Assembly: GCF_004364345.1 (NCBI RefSeq)
Contig: NZ_SOCA01000001.1
Span: 124,001 to 188,000, forward strand
DNA length: 64,000 bases
Reading direction: 5' to 3'
From: Prosthecobacter fusiformis
GTDB taxonomy: Bacteria; Verrucomicrobiota; Verrucomicrobiia; Verrucomicrobiales; Verrucomicrobiaceae
Of this stretch, positions 34,335 through 44,500 are shown piece after piece (within the stretch, counting starts at the first letter, position 1; the number at the start of each line of letters is the position of its first letter). The translations under genes and the position numbers were made by a program. The notes beneath the pieces are model-generated. The model did not search any database. It saw only the letters and a list, made by a program, of their open reading frames with translations, and had not been told where the DNA came from.

Positions 34335-35705
34335 ATGCGTTTCCGTAACCTTACCCGCCGCCGCGAGATCGGGGCCAACTGCTACCTTCTCGAGTCTGGC
34401 AAAAATCGTGTCGTCCTAGATGCCGGGATGCACCCGAAAGAGGTGGGTTTCGATGCCCTACCTGACTTTGGAGCCCTCCCCCATGACACGGCGGATAGCA
34501 TCCTCATCACGCATGCCCATCATGACCACATCGGTGCCCTGCCTGTGCTCATGCGCAAGCAGCCGAACACCCCCGTCTTCATGACCGAGCCTACGGGCGA
34601 AATCACCAGCGCCATGCTGCACAATTCGGTCAACGTCATGAGCTCCCAGCGCGAGGAGTTGAGCATCGCCGAGTACCCCCTTTTCACCCATCGCGAGCTG
34701 GATGAAAACCGGGCCCAGTACATCTATCGCGATCTGGTCAAACCCTTCGAACTGCCCAATGGCGATCTCACCGCCACCTTCCACGATGCCGGCCACATCA
34801 TGGGCTCCGCAGGCATCATGATCCGTCAAAACGGCAGCAGCCTGTTTTATACCGGCGACGTCAATTTCGAAAGCCAGACCATCGCCCGTGCCGCTGATTT
34901 CCCCACCGAAGGCATCGATGTCCTCGTCGTCGAAACCACCCGCGGCACCTATGAGCGGCCACAGGACTATACGCGCAAAGGTGAAAAAGAACGCCTCGCC
35001 GCCCTCATCCGGGATACCTTCGATGCCAACGGCTCCGTGCTCATCCCCGTCTTCGCCCTGGGCAAAACCCAGGAGGTCATGCTCATGCTGCACGAGCTTC
35101 ATGAAGAAGGTCTCATCCCGGAAATGCCACTGCGCATCGGCGGTCTCGGCACAAAGGTGACCGTACTCTACGATCATTATGCTGACCGCGTCCGCCGCAA
35201 CTATCCCGGCTTCCGCCTGCTGGAAGACGTGCGTATGCTCGTTGCCCCGCGCCGCAAGCGCGGCCCCGGTCGCCCGCAGATTGATTACCAGCCGCGCACC
35301 ATCTATGCCCTTTCCAGCGGCATGATGACCGAGGGCACCACCTCCAACGCCTTCGCTGCCAAGTTCATTGATAACCCGCGCAACGCCGTCGCCTTCGTGG
35401 GTTATACCGATCCCCTTTCCCCGGGCTACCGCCTACGCACCGCCAAAGCGGGCGAGAAAATCAAACTCTCCCCTGACCTGCCTGCCGTCGAGCTCCACGC
35501 CCGCATCGAAAGCTTCGACCTCAGCGCCCACGCCACCCGTGAGCAGATCGCCGAATACGTCGAGAAGGTGAAGCCGAAAAAGCTTCTCATGGTCCATGGT
35601 GAAGAACCCTCCCAAGCCTGGTTCAGCGCCCGCTTTGCCGAAACACTCAACAGCGACACCGAGATCATCCGCCCCGAGACCCACGCCGCCATCGACCTCT
35701 GGTAA
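34335..35705 (+). CDS. Beta-CASP metallo-beta-lactamase protein (RNA-processing exonuclease type)
   Basis: A 456-residue MBL-fold enzyme. The zinc motif H60-x-H62-x-D64-H65 sits in LITHAHHDHIG; further ligands are in ATFHDAGHIMGS and LFYTGDVNFE. The beta-CASP part continues with 'VLVVETTRGTYERP', 'VLIPVFALGKTQEVMLML' and the C-terminal HG box LMVHGE. This is the layout of CPSF73/RNase J-like proteins that cut or trim RNA. No KH or dimerisation domains of bacterial RNase J are seen, so it is closer to the short YSH1-like prokaryotic form. ATG at 34335. Confidence 0.9.
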   Translation: MRFRNLTRRREIGANCYLLESGKNRVVLDAGMHPKEVGFDALPDFGALPHDTADSILITHAHHDHIGALPVLMRKQPNTPVFMTEPTGEITSAMLHNSVNVMSSQREELSIAEYPLFTHRELDENRAQYIYRDLVKPFELPNGDLTATFHDAGHIMGSAGIMIRQNGSSLFYTGDVNFESQTIARAADFPTEGIDVLVVETTRGTYERPQDYTRKGEKERLAALIRDTFDANGSVLIPVFALGKTQEVMLMLHELHEEGLIPEMPLRIGGLGTKVTVLYDHYADRVRRNYPGFRLLEDVRMLVAPRRKRGPGRPQIDYQPRTIYALSSGMMTEGTTSNAFAAKFIDNPRNAVAFVGYTDPLSPGYRLRTAKAGEKIKLSPDLPAVELHARIESFDLSAHATREQIAEYVEKVKPKKLLMVHGEEPSQAWFSARFAETLNSDTEIIRPETHAAIDLW

Positions 35706-35714
35706 CGGCAGCTG

Positions 35715-35828
35715 CCTGCACCAGCAGGTGGCATTTGCGTAGCTGCCTAAGTCCCGCGACTGCGGGATGGGCGTGCTCTCTCACGCCCTCGCCCCCATCT
35801 CCACGTCGTAGCTGCCTGCACCAGCAGG
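35715..35828. repeat. Two copies of a hairpin CCTGC-ACCA-GCAGG
   Basis: Copies at 35715-35728 and 35815-35828, each preceded by TAGCTG or CAGCTG and followed by TG. The related form CCCGC-ACCA-GCGGG occurs twice at 53271-53315 on the other strand. It is a short dispersed REP-like hairpin of this genome. Confidence 0.6.
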
Positions 35829-35904
35829 TGCTTCTGGCCGAAAGCTCTCACGCTCTCGCCCCATCCCCCGCGCCCTAGCTGGCTCAGCATACGCCGTCGC
35901 CGCC

Positions 35905-37002
35905 TCAATTCAGCGGCTTCAATTCCGGTGCCAAAAACTGGCCGTTCTTGCGGATGAGCTCCCCATCAAAGTAAATTTCCCCGCCACCGTAATCCGGCCG
36001 CTGGATGTTCACCAGGTCCCAATGTACCTGGCTGCGGTTGGTATTGTCCGCCACACCTTCATAGGCCTGTCCCGGAGTGAAGTGAAAACTCCCGGCGATC
36101 TTCTCATCAAAAAGAATATCCCGCATCGGCTCCCGGATCTCCCGGTTAAAACCGATGGCAAATTCGCCGATGTAACGCGCGCCTTCGTCGCTGTCGAAGA
36201 TCTTGTTAATCGCCGCCGTGTTGTTCGCCGTGGCATTCACAATCTTTCCCTTGGAAAACTCCAGGCGCACCGAATCAAACGCGATGCCCTGATAAATCGT
36301 CGGCGCGTTGTAGCTGATCACCCCTTCCACACTGTCCTTCACGGGCGCACTGAAGACCTCCCCATCCGGGATGTTATGACGGCCGCCACAGACGATGGAC
36401 TTCAGCCCCTTCAGGCTGAAACTCAGATCCGTGCCCGGACCGGTGATGTGCACGTCCTTGGCCTTGTCCATCAGCTTCTTCAGCCCATTCATCGCCGGGA
36501 TCAGCGCCGCATAGTCCAGCAGGCAGACGTTGAAATAAAAGTCCTCAAAGGCCCGCGTGCTCATGCCCGCCTGCTGCGCCATCGCACTCGTCGGCCAGCG
36601 CAGCACACACCAGCGGGTATTGTTCACGCGCTCATTTTGCAGGGGCCGCAGTTTCGCCATCACCATCTTCATCTTCTCCGCAGGCACATCACTGTTTTCA
36701 GTGATGTTATGGCTGCCACGCACCGCAATGTAGCAGTCCATTTTTTTCATCAACTCCAGTTCGCTTTCACCGATGATATCATACTGCGTTTCATCGGCAT
36801 GCACCATGAGCTCCCGGGTCACAGCCGTATCATGCAGCTTCACGATAGGCCGGGCCTTGGCATCCACCACGGCACGGATCAGCGCCTGGGCCACATAATT
36901 GGGTACATCAAAACAATCAATCCAGACCAAGTCCCCTTTCTTCACCTGGGTGGAATAGCGGACAAGTTGGCGAGCGAGCTGGTCAACGCGTGGATCGTGC
37001 AT
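35905..37002 (-). CDS. M29-family aminopeptidase
   Basis: A 365-residue protein matching thermophilic-type M29 metallo-aminopeptidases (AmpS/PepS): DPRVDQLARQLVRYSTQVKKGD at the start, FNREIREPMRDILFDEKIAGSFHFTPG and 'SQVHWDLVNIQRPDYGGGEI' near the end, with the metal-binding Glu/His/Asp in the C-terminal half. It would release amino acids from peptide N-termini in the cytoplasm. Its own upstream gene (cvfB) is on the same strand with 123 bases between them. Length is somewhat short of the ~410 residues typical of the family, but both ends look natural. Confidence 0.9.
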   Translation of the reverse strand: MHDPRVDQLARQLVRYSTQVKKGDLVWIDCFDVPNYVAQALIRAVVDAKARPIVKLHDTAVTRELMVHADETQYDIIGESELELMKKMDCYIAVRGSHNITENSDVPAEKMKMVMAKLRPLQNERVNNTRWCVLRWPTSAMAQQAGMSTRAFEDFYFNVCLLDYAALIPAMNGLKKLMDKAKDVHITGPGTDLSFSLKGLKSIVCGGRHNIPDGEVFSAPVKDSVEGVISYNAPTIYQGIAFDSVRLEFSKGKIVNATANNTAAINKIFDSDEGARYIGEFAIGFNREIREPMRDILFDEKIAGSFHFTPGQAYEGVADNTNRSQVHWDLVNIQRPDYGGGEIYFDGELIRKNGQFLAPELKPLN

Positions 37003-37125
37003 GAAGGCGATATAAAGGGGAAAAAGCCTCCGGTAAAGACGGACTTTAAGGCCAGTTTCAGCCTTCAGAGAAGATCAGCCCGCTTGTTTGACCGTCAGGC
37101 CCCAGCCCACCACTTTATACCAGCC

Positions 37126-38004
37126 TCATTCCCCGGGTCGCCACTCCTGCCCTGTGTTTTCGCGAATGTCCACATAGGCGATTCCAGGATTCGTAAAACG
37201 GATGCGCCTCTGGCGAAACAAAGCCCCAAGCGCCTGTTTGAAAGCCTTTTTACTACAGTCAAAATTCTGCCGGATGACCTCCGGGGAACTGTCGTCATCA
37301 AACGAAAGGCTGCCCCCATTCTCCTGCATAGCGGTGAGGATCTGCTCCGTCAGCGGGGCCACACGCTTATAGCCCTTCGCGTCCAGAGTCAGGTCCAGCT
37401 TGCCGCCAGGGAGCACGGCGCTGATAAAGCCCTTCAGCTTCTGCCCGATCTCCAGCCTCGCGCCCACATTGCTATGATACAGCAGCCCCTGGTGCGTGCC
37501 TTCCACGATGGCATTGTAGCCCAGCGGTGTCTCCGCCAGGATCACCAGCGCCACCGGCTGCCCAGCTTTAAAACCCACCGGCTTCGGTTTGTTGAGGTGC
37601 TTGTTCAGCTTCGTCGTCGCGATGATGCGATCCGTCTTCTCATCCACCATCGCATGGGCGATCACCGTATCCCCCGGATAGACCGGCTCCGCCTGCTGGC
37701 GGAAAGGCAGCAGCAGATCCTTCGGCAGTCCCCAGTCCAAAAACGCACCCACATTGCGGTTCACGCTCACCACCTTCAGCGGCGCAGACTCCCCCACCAT
37801 CACCAGCGGCTTCTCCGTGGTGGCGATGAGCCGGTCCTCCGAATCCCGATAAATAAAAACCTCCAGGACGTCATCAATCTGCGTCCCCCGTGGTACATAG
37901 CGATTCGGCAGCAGGATCTCCCCATGGTCTCCCCCACCCAGGTAAATGCCCTGCGGCGTGCTATAAAGAACGGGAAGCTGATTGAGTCTGCCAAGGTCTG
38001 CCAT
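37126..38004 (-). CDS. cvfB: CvfB-like S1 RNA-binding protein
   Basis: A 292-residue protein with CvfB/YitL-type tandem S1 domains and a C-terminal winged helix. Visible marks are 'LGRLNQLPVL', 'GIYLGGGDHGEILLPNRYVP' and 'NRNVGAFLDWGLPKDLLLP', an S1 strand set with the typical GAFVD-like turn, and 'SSPEVIRQNFDCSKKAFKQALGALFRQRRI'. In firmicutes CvfB affects virulence factor expression by RNA binding. I chose the ATG at 38004 (MADLGRLN) rather than 10 residues upstream. Confidence 0.9.
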   Translation of the reverse strand: MADLGRLNQLPVLYSTPQGIYLGGGDHGEILLPNRYVPRGTQIDDVLEVFIYRDSEDRLIATTEKPLVMVGESAPLKVVSVNRNVGAFLDWGLPKDLLLPFRQQAEPVYPGDTVIAHAMVDEKTDRIIATTKLNKHLNKPKPVGFKAGQPVALVILAETPLGYNAIVEGTHQGLLYHSNVGARLEIGQKLKGFISAVLPGGKLDLTLDAKGYKRVAPLTEQILTAMQENGGSLSFDDDSSPEVIRQNFDCSKKAFKQALGALFRQRRIRFTNPGIAYVDIRENTGQEWRPGE

Positions 38005-38130
38005 GTGTCCCGCCAGACTATACCATCCTGCCAACTTCGAAAGAGCTTGTTGCGTTCCCTGGTTTAACGTCGTGACTCAAACCCCAATGCGTGGGCGGTA
38101 AGCGGACTCACAACACCACAGAGCTTTCAA

Positions 38131-38536
38131 CCGCCCACTCCTTGCCCAAGCCCACAACCCAAGGAGTTGGGGCGTCTCGCCCCGACAAAGCGCACCTCGC
38201 TTTTTTCGTCTGCGAAGATCCTCGCATTTCCGTTCATCGAGTCCGGGATGTGCCGCTACCCCGGCCCAGTCTATGCGGGCGGGACGCCCCCACTCCTTGC
38301 CCAAGCCCTCAAGCAAACCCAAGGAGTTGGGGCGTCTCGCCCCGACAAGGCATACCTCGCTTTTTCGTCTGCGAAGATCCTCGCATTTCCGTTCATCGAG
38401 TCCGGGCTGTGCAGCTGCCCCGGCCCCAATCTATGCGGGCGAGACGCCCCCACTCCTTGCCCCAAGGCCGCAGGCGAACCCAAGGAGTTGGGGCGTCTCG
38501 CCCCGACAAGGCCACCTCGCTTTTTCGTCTGCGAGG
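38131..38536 (+). repeat. Left array of ~160-bp RAYT-associated repeats (three copies)
   Basis: The core AAGGAGTTGGGGCGTCTCGC occurs at 38161, 38321 and 38482, a period of about 160 bp. Each unit holds an imperfect hairpin (arms like CGAGACGCCCCCACTCCTTG and CAAGGAGTTGGGGCGTCTCG) followed by a TTTTTCGTCTGCGAAGATC stretch. The repeats end at the 3' end of the transposase gene. Confidence 0.85.
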
Positions 38537-38540
38537 ATCT

Positions 38541-39194
38541 TCACTTCCTTTCTCGCAACGATCTTCGTGCGATAACGGTTTCATGATGGCTCCACTCGTT
38601 CTCCGGCAGATGCGCTTTCTCGGGATTGCGCCGGATGTAACGCACACAATTCGCAAAATGCTCCTCATCCCGGATCAAGCGGTCAAAATAATCCTCCTGC
38701 CACAATGCTCCCTGACGGCGTAAAAGACTGTTGAGAGCATGGGTGCTGTAGCTCTTCCAGCTATGTAAAATCTGGGGCAAGGTCCATTCCTCACGGATAG
38801 AAACCAGCACATGCGCATGGTTAGGCATCAGCACCCAGGCATGAAGCAAATAACGACGGTCATCGAAATGCTGCAAAGTTCGCTCCACCACAGCTCGTGC
38901 CTCCCCGTCCCGCAACAGGCAGCAGCCATGGCCTGCATCCAGCCATCGCTCCATTTGCTGGCTAAACCTCTCGTGATACTCCCGCTCCACCTCAGGCTTC
39001 CACGGATAAGGATGATGCAGCAGCCATGCTTCACGTTCCCGAATCCACTTCATCCGCAGGGCTGCGGGGACAGAATCATGCAGTCGAAAGGTAATAAAAT
39101 AAGTGGCTCCAGCCTGCTGCCAATGGGGCAGTTGATGTCCCGTTATGAGAATATCCGCAAAGGGATTGAAAAATCGAAGCCGCTCCTCCGCCAT
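38541..39194 (-). CDS. REP-associated tyrosine transposase (RAYT, IS200/Y1 family)
   Basis: About 217 residues counting from the ATG at 39194 (MAEERLRFF), or 229 from 39230. It has the single-tyrosine HUH layout of TnpA-REP proteins: HWQQAGATYFITFRL at the start, H-A-H in VLMPNHAHVLV, and the nucleophilic Tyr in LWQEDYFDRLIRD. The C-terminus is basic. It should nick and rejoin single-stranded DNA at the hairpins. Two arrays of hairpin-bearing ~160-bp repeats flank it on both sides, the relation expected for a RAYT and its substrates. All catalytic residues are present, so it may be active. Confidence 0.9.
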   Translation of the reverse strand: MAEERLRFFNPFADILITGHQLPHWQQAGATYFITFRLHDSVPAALRMKWIREREAWLLHHPYPWKPEVEREYHERFSQQMERWLDAGHGCCLLRDGEARAVVERTLQHFDDRRYLLHAWVLMPNHAHVLVSIREEWTLPQILHSWKSYSTHALNSLLRRQGALWQEDYFDRLIRDEEHFANCVRYIRRNPEKAHLPENEWSHHETVIARRSLRERK

Positions 39195-39289
39195 GCGATC
39201 ACAGCTTAAAAAACACCAGGATGAAGTCAATACTCTTCGTCAGGTCTCATTCCGCTCAACCACGTACAGATGTGTAGCCGTTGCGGCCC

Positions 39290-39782
39290 AGTCTATGCGG
39301 GCGAGACGCCCCCACTCCTTGCCCAAGCCCGCAAGCGAACCCAAGGAGTTGGGGCGTCTCGCCCCGACAAGGCGTACCTCGCTTTTTCGTCTGCGAAGAT
39401 CCTCGCATTTCCGTTCATCGAGTCCGGGATGTGCAGCCGTCCCGGCCCCAATCTATGCGGGCGAGACGCACCTCGCTTTTTCGTCTGCGAAGATCCTCGC
39501 ATTTCCGTTCATCGAGTCCGGGATGTGCAGCTGCCCCGGCCCCAATCTATGCGGGCGGGACACCCACACTCTTTGCCCATGACCGCAAGCGACCCAAGGA
39601 GTTGGGGCGTCTCGCCCCGACAAGGCATACCTCGCTTTTTCGTCTGCGAACATCTTCGCATATCCGTTCATCGAGTCAGGGATGTGAAGCTACCCCGGCC
39701 CCAATCTATGCGGGCGGGACGCCCACACTCCTTGCCCAAGCCCGCAGGCGAACCCAAGGAGTTGGGGCGTCTCGCCCCGACT
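39290..39782 (+). repeat. Right array of ~160-bp RAYT-associated repeats (three full copies, one deleted)
   Basis: The core AAGGAGTTGGGGCGTCTCGC begins at 39343, 39596 and 39756. Between the first two, an extra partial unit at about 39458-39545 has lost the hairpin, which makes the interval 253 bp instead of 160. Same orientation and sequence as the left array. Confidence 0.85.
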
Positions 39783-39824
39783 TCTGTGATCCCGCCACGA
39801 CTGCTGAATAAGGCGCGCGTCCGT

Positions 39825-40829
39825 TCACTTCAGATCCATCACCTTCACACCCTGCTTATAGCCTTTAAAGCCATAGGCAGTGGGATTGTATTCACCCACC
39901 AGGGTCACATCCGCCTTTTCCGGCACTTCAATTCCGAGTCCCCAGTAAACACTGTTTACCACGAGGCGGCGCAGGCTTTCATTCGTCAGGTCCGTCGCGG
40001 CGCCCATCGTGGTCGTCAGCACCTTGTTTTCCGAACCTGCGTCGTTCTTCACACTTCGAGTCCAGGCGATGGCCATCATCGGATCATTCACCGGCTGCTC
40101 CTTCTTATCCGTGGCACGCGCCTTCACCGTCTCCAGGGGACCTGAATCAGGCGTCATACCTTTCAGCACCCGACCACGCATCAGGATCTTCGCATCCGCA
40201 GGTGGATAGGCTTCATAAACATCGCTGGTGCCAAACACGTCCGTCACTCCGCGCAGCAGCGGATCACTGGCATGGGCTGTTTCAATCACACCCTGTGTCG
40301 CCTCGAACTTGTGATGTCCCCAATGGCTCACCCACGTTTCACCCAGCACCTTTTCACCCCAGCCACCTTCATTGTTCCAGTTCCAGGAAACATGCTTGCT
40401 GTCTTTTGGGATGCCGGAAAACGCATGCGTGCTTGTGCGCAGCGCAATGATCGGCACACCGCGCTTAACCGCCGCATCAAACTTGTCCAACGTCGCTTCA
40501 TCCCAGTGGCGAAAACGCAGCAGCAGCACCAGAGCATCGGCACTGTCCAGGGCGGCGGGATTCGTCAGACTCTCCCCCTTCGTGGGATCCACCGTGCCAT
40601 CTTCGCCGACAGAAAAAAGCACCGTTGTCTTGAAGCCATGCCGCTCACTTAGCAACTTGGCCAGCATCGGCAGCGCCTCCTCACTGCGATATTCTTCATC
40701 CCCTGCCAACAGGACCACATGCTTGCCCTTCGCCTCCCCTTTCGGTTCATAGGCAAGAAAGTCTTCAGCAGCAAAACTAGCCCCCAGTGGAAGCACTGCG
40801 ACCAGGATCAGAAAAGTACGGCGGATCAT
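39825..40829 (-). CDS. Secreted ThuA-like domain protein
   Basis: A 334-residue protein beginning with a signal peptide (MIRRTFLILVAVLPLGASFA, then AE). The mature part is a ThuA-like, glutamine-amidotransferase-type fold: KHVVLLAGDEEYRSEEALPMLAKLL, ADALVLLLRFRHWDEATLDKFDAA, VPIIALRTSTHAFSG and WGHHKF. These proteins are numerous in Verrucomicrobia and are linked to sugar use, but the reaction is unproven. I chose the ATG at 40829 because the 46 residues upstream do not form a signal peptide. Confidence 0.85.
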   Translation of the reverse strand: MIRRTFLILVAVLPLGASFAAEDFLAYEPKGEAKGKHVVLLAGDEEYRSEEALPMLAKLLSERHGFKTTVLFSVGEDGTVDPTKGESLTNPAALDSADALVLLLRFRHWDEATLDKFDAAVKRGVPIIALRTSTHAFSGIPKDSKHVSWNWNNEGGWGEKVLGETWVSHWGHHKFEATQGVIETAHASDPLLRGVTDVFGTSDVYEAYPPADAKILMRGRVLKGMTPDSGPLETVKARATDKKEQPVNDPMMAIAWTRSVKNDAGSENKVLTTTMGAATDLTNESLRRLVVNSVYWGLGIEVPEKADVTLVGEYNPTAYGFKGYKQGVKVMDLK

Positions 40830-40872
40830 AAAAGATGGTTGGTAGAAATGGATAACAAAGATCGACAACAGA

Positions 40873-41283
40873 TCACAACAAAAACGGATCAAGAACAGGA
40901 ACGAGCGGAAAGTCACCAGTGTTTCGAGTGACCACCGTGAGCCCGTATGACAATGCAGTGGCGGCAATCAGGCTGTCCATGACACTGGGCACAAAGCCAG
41001 CCTCTTCAACGCCACGGCAATACCTCGCCCACTCCCAGGCCACTGCATCATCCACAGGCAAAATGAGGTCAGAATAATCTTCCTGTAGAAAGCTCAACCG
41101 GCGAAGCAGTTCGTTTTTACGTTTGCCTTCATCAATCGCTTCCACACCTCGCGCCAATTCAGCCAGTGTGATGACACTGATGGCACAATCTTCCTGATGA
41201 AGATCCATCCATGCGGTCACGCGCAAATCGGGAGATGGTTTCATACCTTCCGAAAGCACGTTGGTATCCAGCAAGTAAATCAC
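40873..41283 (-). CDS. vapC: VapC-type PIN-domain toxin
   Basis: A 136-residue PIN ribonuclease with all acidic residues: D6 in LLDTNVLSE, E42 in TLAELARG, D103 in VMDSLIAA and D124 near TRNTGDF. It would cut tRNA or rRNA when free of its antitoxin. It starts with GTG, and its start overlaps the antitoxin stop codon (GTGA), so the two are translationally coupled. It lies next to the AbrB-like antitoxin at 41280-41510. Confidence 0.93.
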   Translation of the reverse strand: MIYLLDTNVLSEGMKPSPDLRVTAWMDLHQEDCAISVITLAELARGVEAIDEGKRKNELLRRLSFLQEDYSDLILPVDDAVAWEWARYCRGVEEAGFVPSVMDSLIAATALSYGLTVVTRNTGDFPLVPVLDPFLL

Positions 41284-41510
41284 AAGTCAATAGGTGGTCC
41301 CAACTGCTCACGACCTTGGTTAATCTCAAGCCCGCTGAGTCCCCGCAGATGCTCCACAAGGGACTTCTGGCGAGGACGGGTTGGCCGGAGGATGATGGCA
41401 CCCGCAGGTGAGACAGCCACGGTGAACTCCATTCCCTGCGTCAAATGCCCTTGGGCAATCGCATCAGCAGGCAGGGTCAGCTTGTGATCGGCTTCCAGCG
41501 TGGCAGTCAT
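41280..41510 (-). CDS. vapB: VapB-like AbrB-type antitoxin
   Basis: A 76-residue protein with an N-terminal swapped-hairpin AbrB motif: MTATLEADHKLTLPADAI, LTQGMEFTVAVSPAGAIILRPT. The C-terminal tail (QKSLVEHLRGLSGLEI) is the expected toxin-neutralising part. Start at 41510 is preferred because the 11 residues before it are not part of the fold. It precedes and overlaps vapC by four bases. AbrB-type antitoxins usually repress their own promoter together with VapC. Confidence 0.85.
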   Translation of the reverse strand: MTATLEADHKLTLPADAIAQGHLTQGMEFTVAVSPAGAIILRPTRPRQKSLVEHLRGLSGLEINQGREQLGPPIDL

Positions 41511-41544
41511 AAATGAGTATAAATGAAGAAATGGAAAACTCAAT

Positions 41545-44500
41545 TCACTTCGTCACCGTCAGCGTGCCCCACATGATGAGGGCGTGGCCTGGGAAGGTGC
41601 AGACGAATTCATAGTCACCCGGCTGGTTAGGCGCACGGACTTTGAGCTGTTCTTTCTGGCCGGGCTCTAGCAGCTTGGTGGCGGCGATGATCTCTTTCTC
41701 AAACTTCGCGGGCAGATAGGCGCGGCCCTGTTTGTCCACCTTGTCAGGCGTCATCGTCATCGCGGCATTGCCGATGTCCATGTGCTTGCCTGGAGGCACG
41801 ATGACAAAGTTGTGAGGCATTACATCATCATTTTCAAAAATGACCTCAAAGGACTTTCCAGCTTTGACGGTAAGCTTGGTCGTATCATAGCGGAGTTGCT
41901 CATGCACGGTGTGAACGATGAACACATCCACACTGACGGCACTCAGGTCCTTCAAGATTGAAGCCGCAGCATCCCCCTGCAGGGCGGCCATTTCCTTGGC
42001 GGCGGTGATGATTTCCACGTACTCCTGCTTGGACCGGTCACCCGCCGGGACGCTCTTCGCATACGCCAGGACACTGTCGGTGACAGGCTTGGCCTTCGCC
42101 GCATCCCAATTGGTTTTGGGGAATTTCATCAATGCCTTTGCGGCTGCATTTCGCTCTTTGCCTGCAATCAAATGATCTGCCGCAATGGCAAAATTCGCCG
42201 ATGCCTGATTGGGACTCATCAAGGGTAAAGCAGCGAGCACAGCCTTCAGCGTTGCAGCATCTGCCTGACCATCCTGGAGCAAGGCGGTCAGTAGCGGCTG
42301 GCACTTGGCTCGCAGTGAAGCCTTGGTGGATGGAATCAGCGCGATGGCTTCCAGTAAATAAACACGCGCTTTTCCAGTCGTGGACTTCCAGATTTCATCC
42401 GGGCCAGAATCCGTGATCATCAGCGCTGCATAAGCAGCACGGATCACAGGCGGCTGAGTGCCCTTTGTCGCCAGTTCCAGGATGCCTTCCCGGTGGCGCA
42501 TCAGGTGCCCCTGAATTTCCAGTACCAGCATCTTGCCGATCTCTTCCGCCGTGGAATTCAGGCGCCCCCCAGCCGCATCAAGGCGCTGAAGCAGCTTCAC
42601 GATCTCCAGTGTGCGATCATTTCCCGTCAGTTTCACCAATTCCGTCAGTGCATTCGCACGCACATCAGCAGCCACTTTTGGCCGTGTCAGCTTCTCAATC
42701 AGCACCGGCTCAATATCTGGCAGGCCTTTTAGATCAGCATCGCTCGTCTTGGTGATGTATTCCGCCAGCGCAGCTGGATCCTTCGGCAGCAGCTTCGTCT
42801 TCAGCACACTCTGCAGGCCTTTGCGGCATTCGCCGAAAACATGGTCGATGTAATAGTCCGTCGGATGCTTCAGCACATCATAGGCGATCTCCAGTGCCTT
42901 CTCTGCATCCGCAGTCGGCTGGTAAAAGCTCAAGGCGCGCACGCCATGCATGCGCACGCGCGGATCGGCATCATTCACGGAGGCACGCAGCAGATCCAGC
43001 GCACCGGGCACTTGGTCCTTCCAGTAACTGAGCACACGTGTGGCCGCTGCACGGGCACGTGCATCGGGCGAGGACAGCACCTCTTTTAAAAGCTCTGCAT
43101 CCACCACGTCCACCCATTGATGAGTCCACAGCGCCTCCAGGCGATGATGCTCGTATTCAGGATCAGACTTGTCCAGAGCCGCCGCCCATTTCTTGGCGGC
43201 AGCAGCCACCTCTTTGGCATCATGCTTGGCCAGTTCCACCTTCGCGAGCTGGCGCGTCACATCTTCCCATTCCTTCAGCAGTTCCAGCAAGTTGGGGATG
43301 GATTCACCATCAATCTTTTTCGGCTTCAGCAGCGGACGACCTTCATAGGTCATCTTGTAAATGCGGCCATGGCCATGGTCCCTGTTCGGGTCACGCAAAT
43401 GGTGCTGCATGTGGCCGATGATGGCATTGGACCAGTCACAAAAATAAAGTGCACCATCCAGGCCCACACTTACACAGGCCGGACGGAATGTCGGATAGAC
43501 AGCTGGATCAGCCTTGACCAGATCCTCCACCGTTTCCCCCTTCATACCAGACCCGTCCTGGCTGAGCTTGACACGCCAGATGCCCTGGAATCCGATGACA
43601 TTGCAGTTGAGAAAGTTGTTCTGAAACTCCTCCGGAAAATGGCGGCTGCTGATGATGCCGTTGCCAGGGCTGGGGCGTGCAGGCCGGTCCCAGAAAGGAT
43701 TCATCTTAGCGCTGCCGCCGCCTTCGCGCGGAAGGTAACAGGAGGAAGCCTCAGCAAAGGTGTTCACGTTTCCTGTTGCATCGGTGAAGTAAGAGTTACC
43801 CCAGCGATCCCAAATCTTGCCATGCGGATTCACCGTCGCATTCGTGGTGAAACGCTCCAGTTCATTGCGATTGATGTCATAACGGTAGATGGCCCCGTTG
43901 GTATTGCGCACCACGCCATTGACCGTCTCCACCTGCGTGCGGTGGAATACGCCATCGCTCGGATAGATCGCTCCGCCATTGTCATAGCTCAGGTAGCAAG
44001 TCTCGTGATGACTGTCCGCTGCGCATAGGCCCATGAGGATACGTTCACGCTTATCACCTTTGCCATCACCATCCGTATCCGCGATGTAAACTAGGCTTGG
44101 GGACTGCATCACAATCACGCCGTCTTTATAGATCTGAAATCCCGTGGGGCAGTTCAGATCATCGGCAAAAGTAGTCATTTTATCAGCCTTGCCGTCGTTG
44201 TCGGTATCCTCAAAGATCAGCAGGCTATCCCCCTTCGGGCTGGTGGGTGTACGCTCGGGATAGTTCAGCCAGGCACTCACCCAAAGGCGTCCTTTGGTAT
44301 CCCACTGCATGGCCACCGGATTCACCAGTTCAGGGAACATCTTCTCATCGGCAAAAAGCTGGATCTTCATGCCGCTGTGCACCTGGATGTCCTTCATCTT
44401 TTCCGTCGCATCTGGGATGGCGATCAGGCCTTCTTCCGTAAAGGTCATGCCAGTCATCGGCACCTTGTTAAATTCCTTGCCCTCTTTCGGGTCCGGCATG

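Noticed and set aside
36022-38067. 681-codon open frame on the plus strand
   Set aside because: It is antisense to the well-supported M29 aminopeptidase and CvfB genes, is rich in His/Arg/Leu and shows no domain; high GC leaves such frames open by chance.
38131-39782. Possible CRISPR array
   Set aside because: Repeat units are ~160 bp with no unique spacers and flank a RAYT; no cas genes are present.
39270-40145. Plus-strand frames with repeated peptide 'FRLRRSSHFRSSSP'
   Set aside because: The peptide repeats are the translation of the ~160-bp DNA repeats, not a gene.
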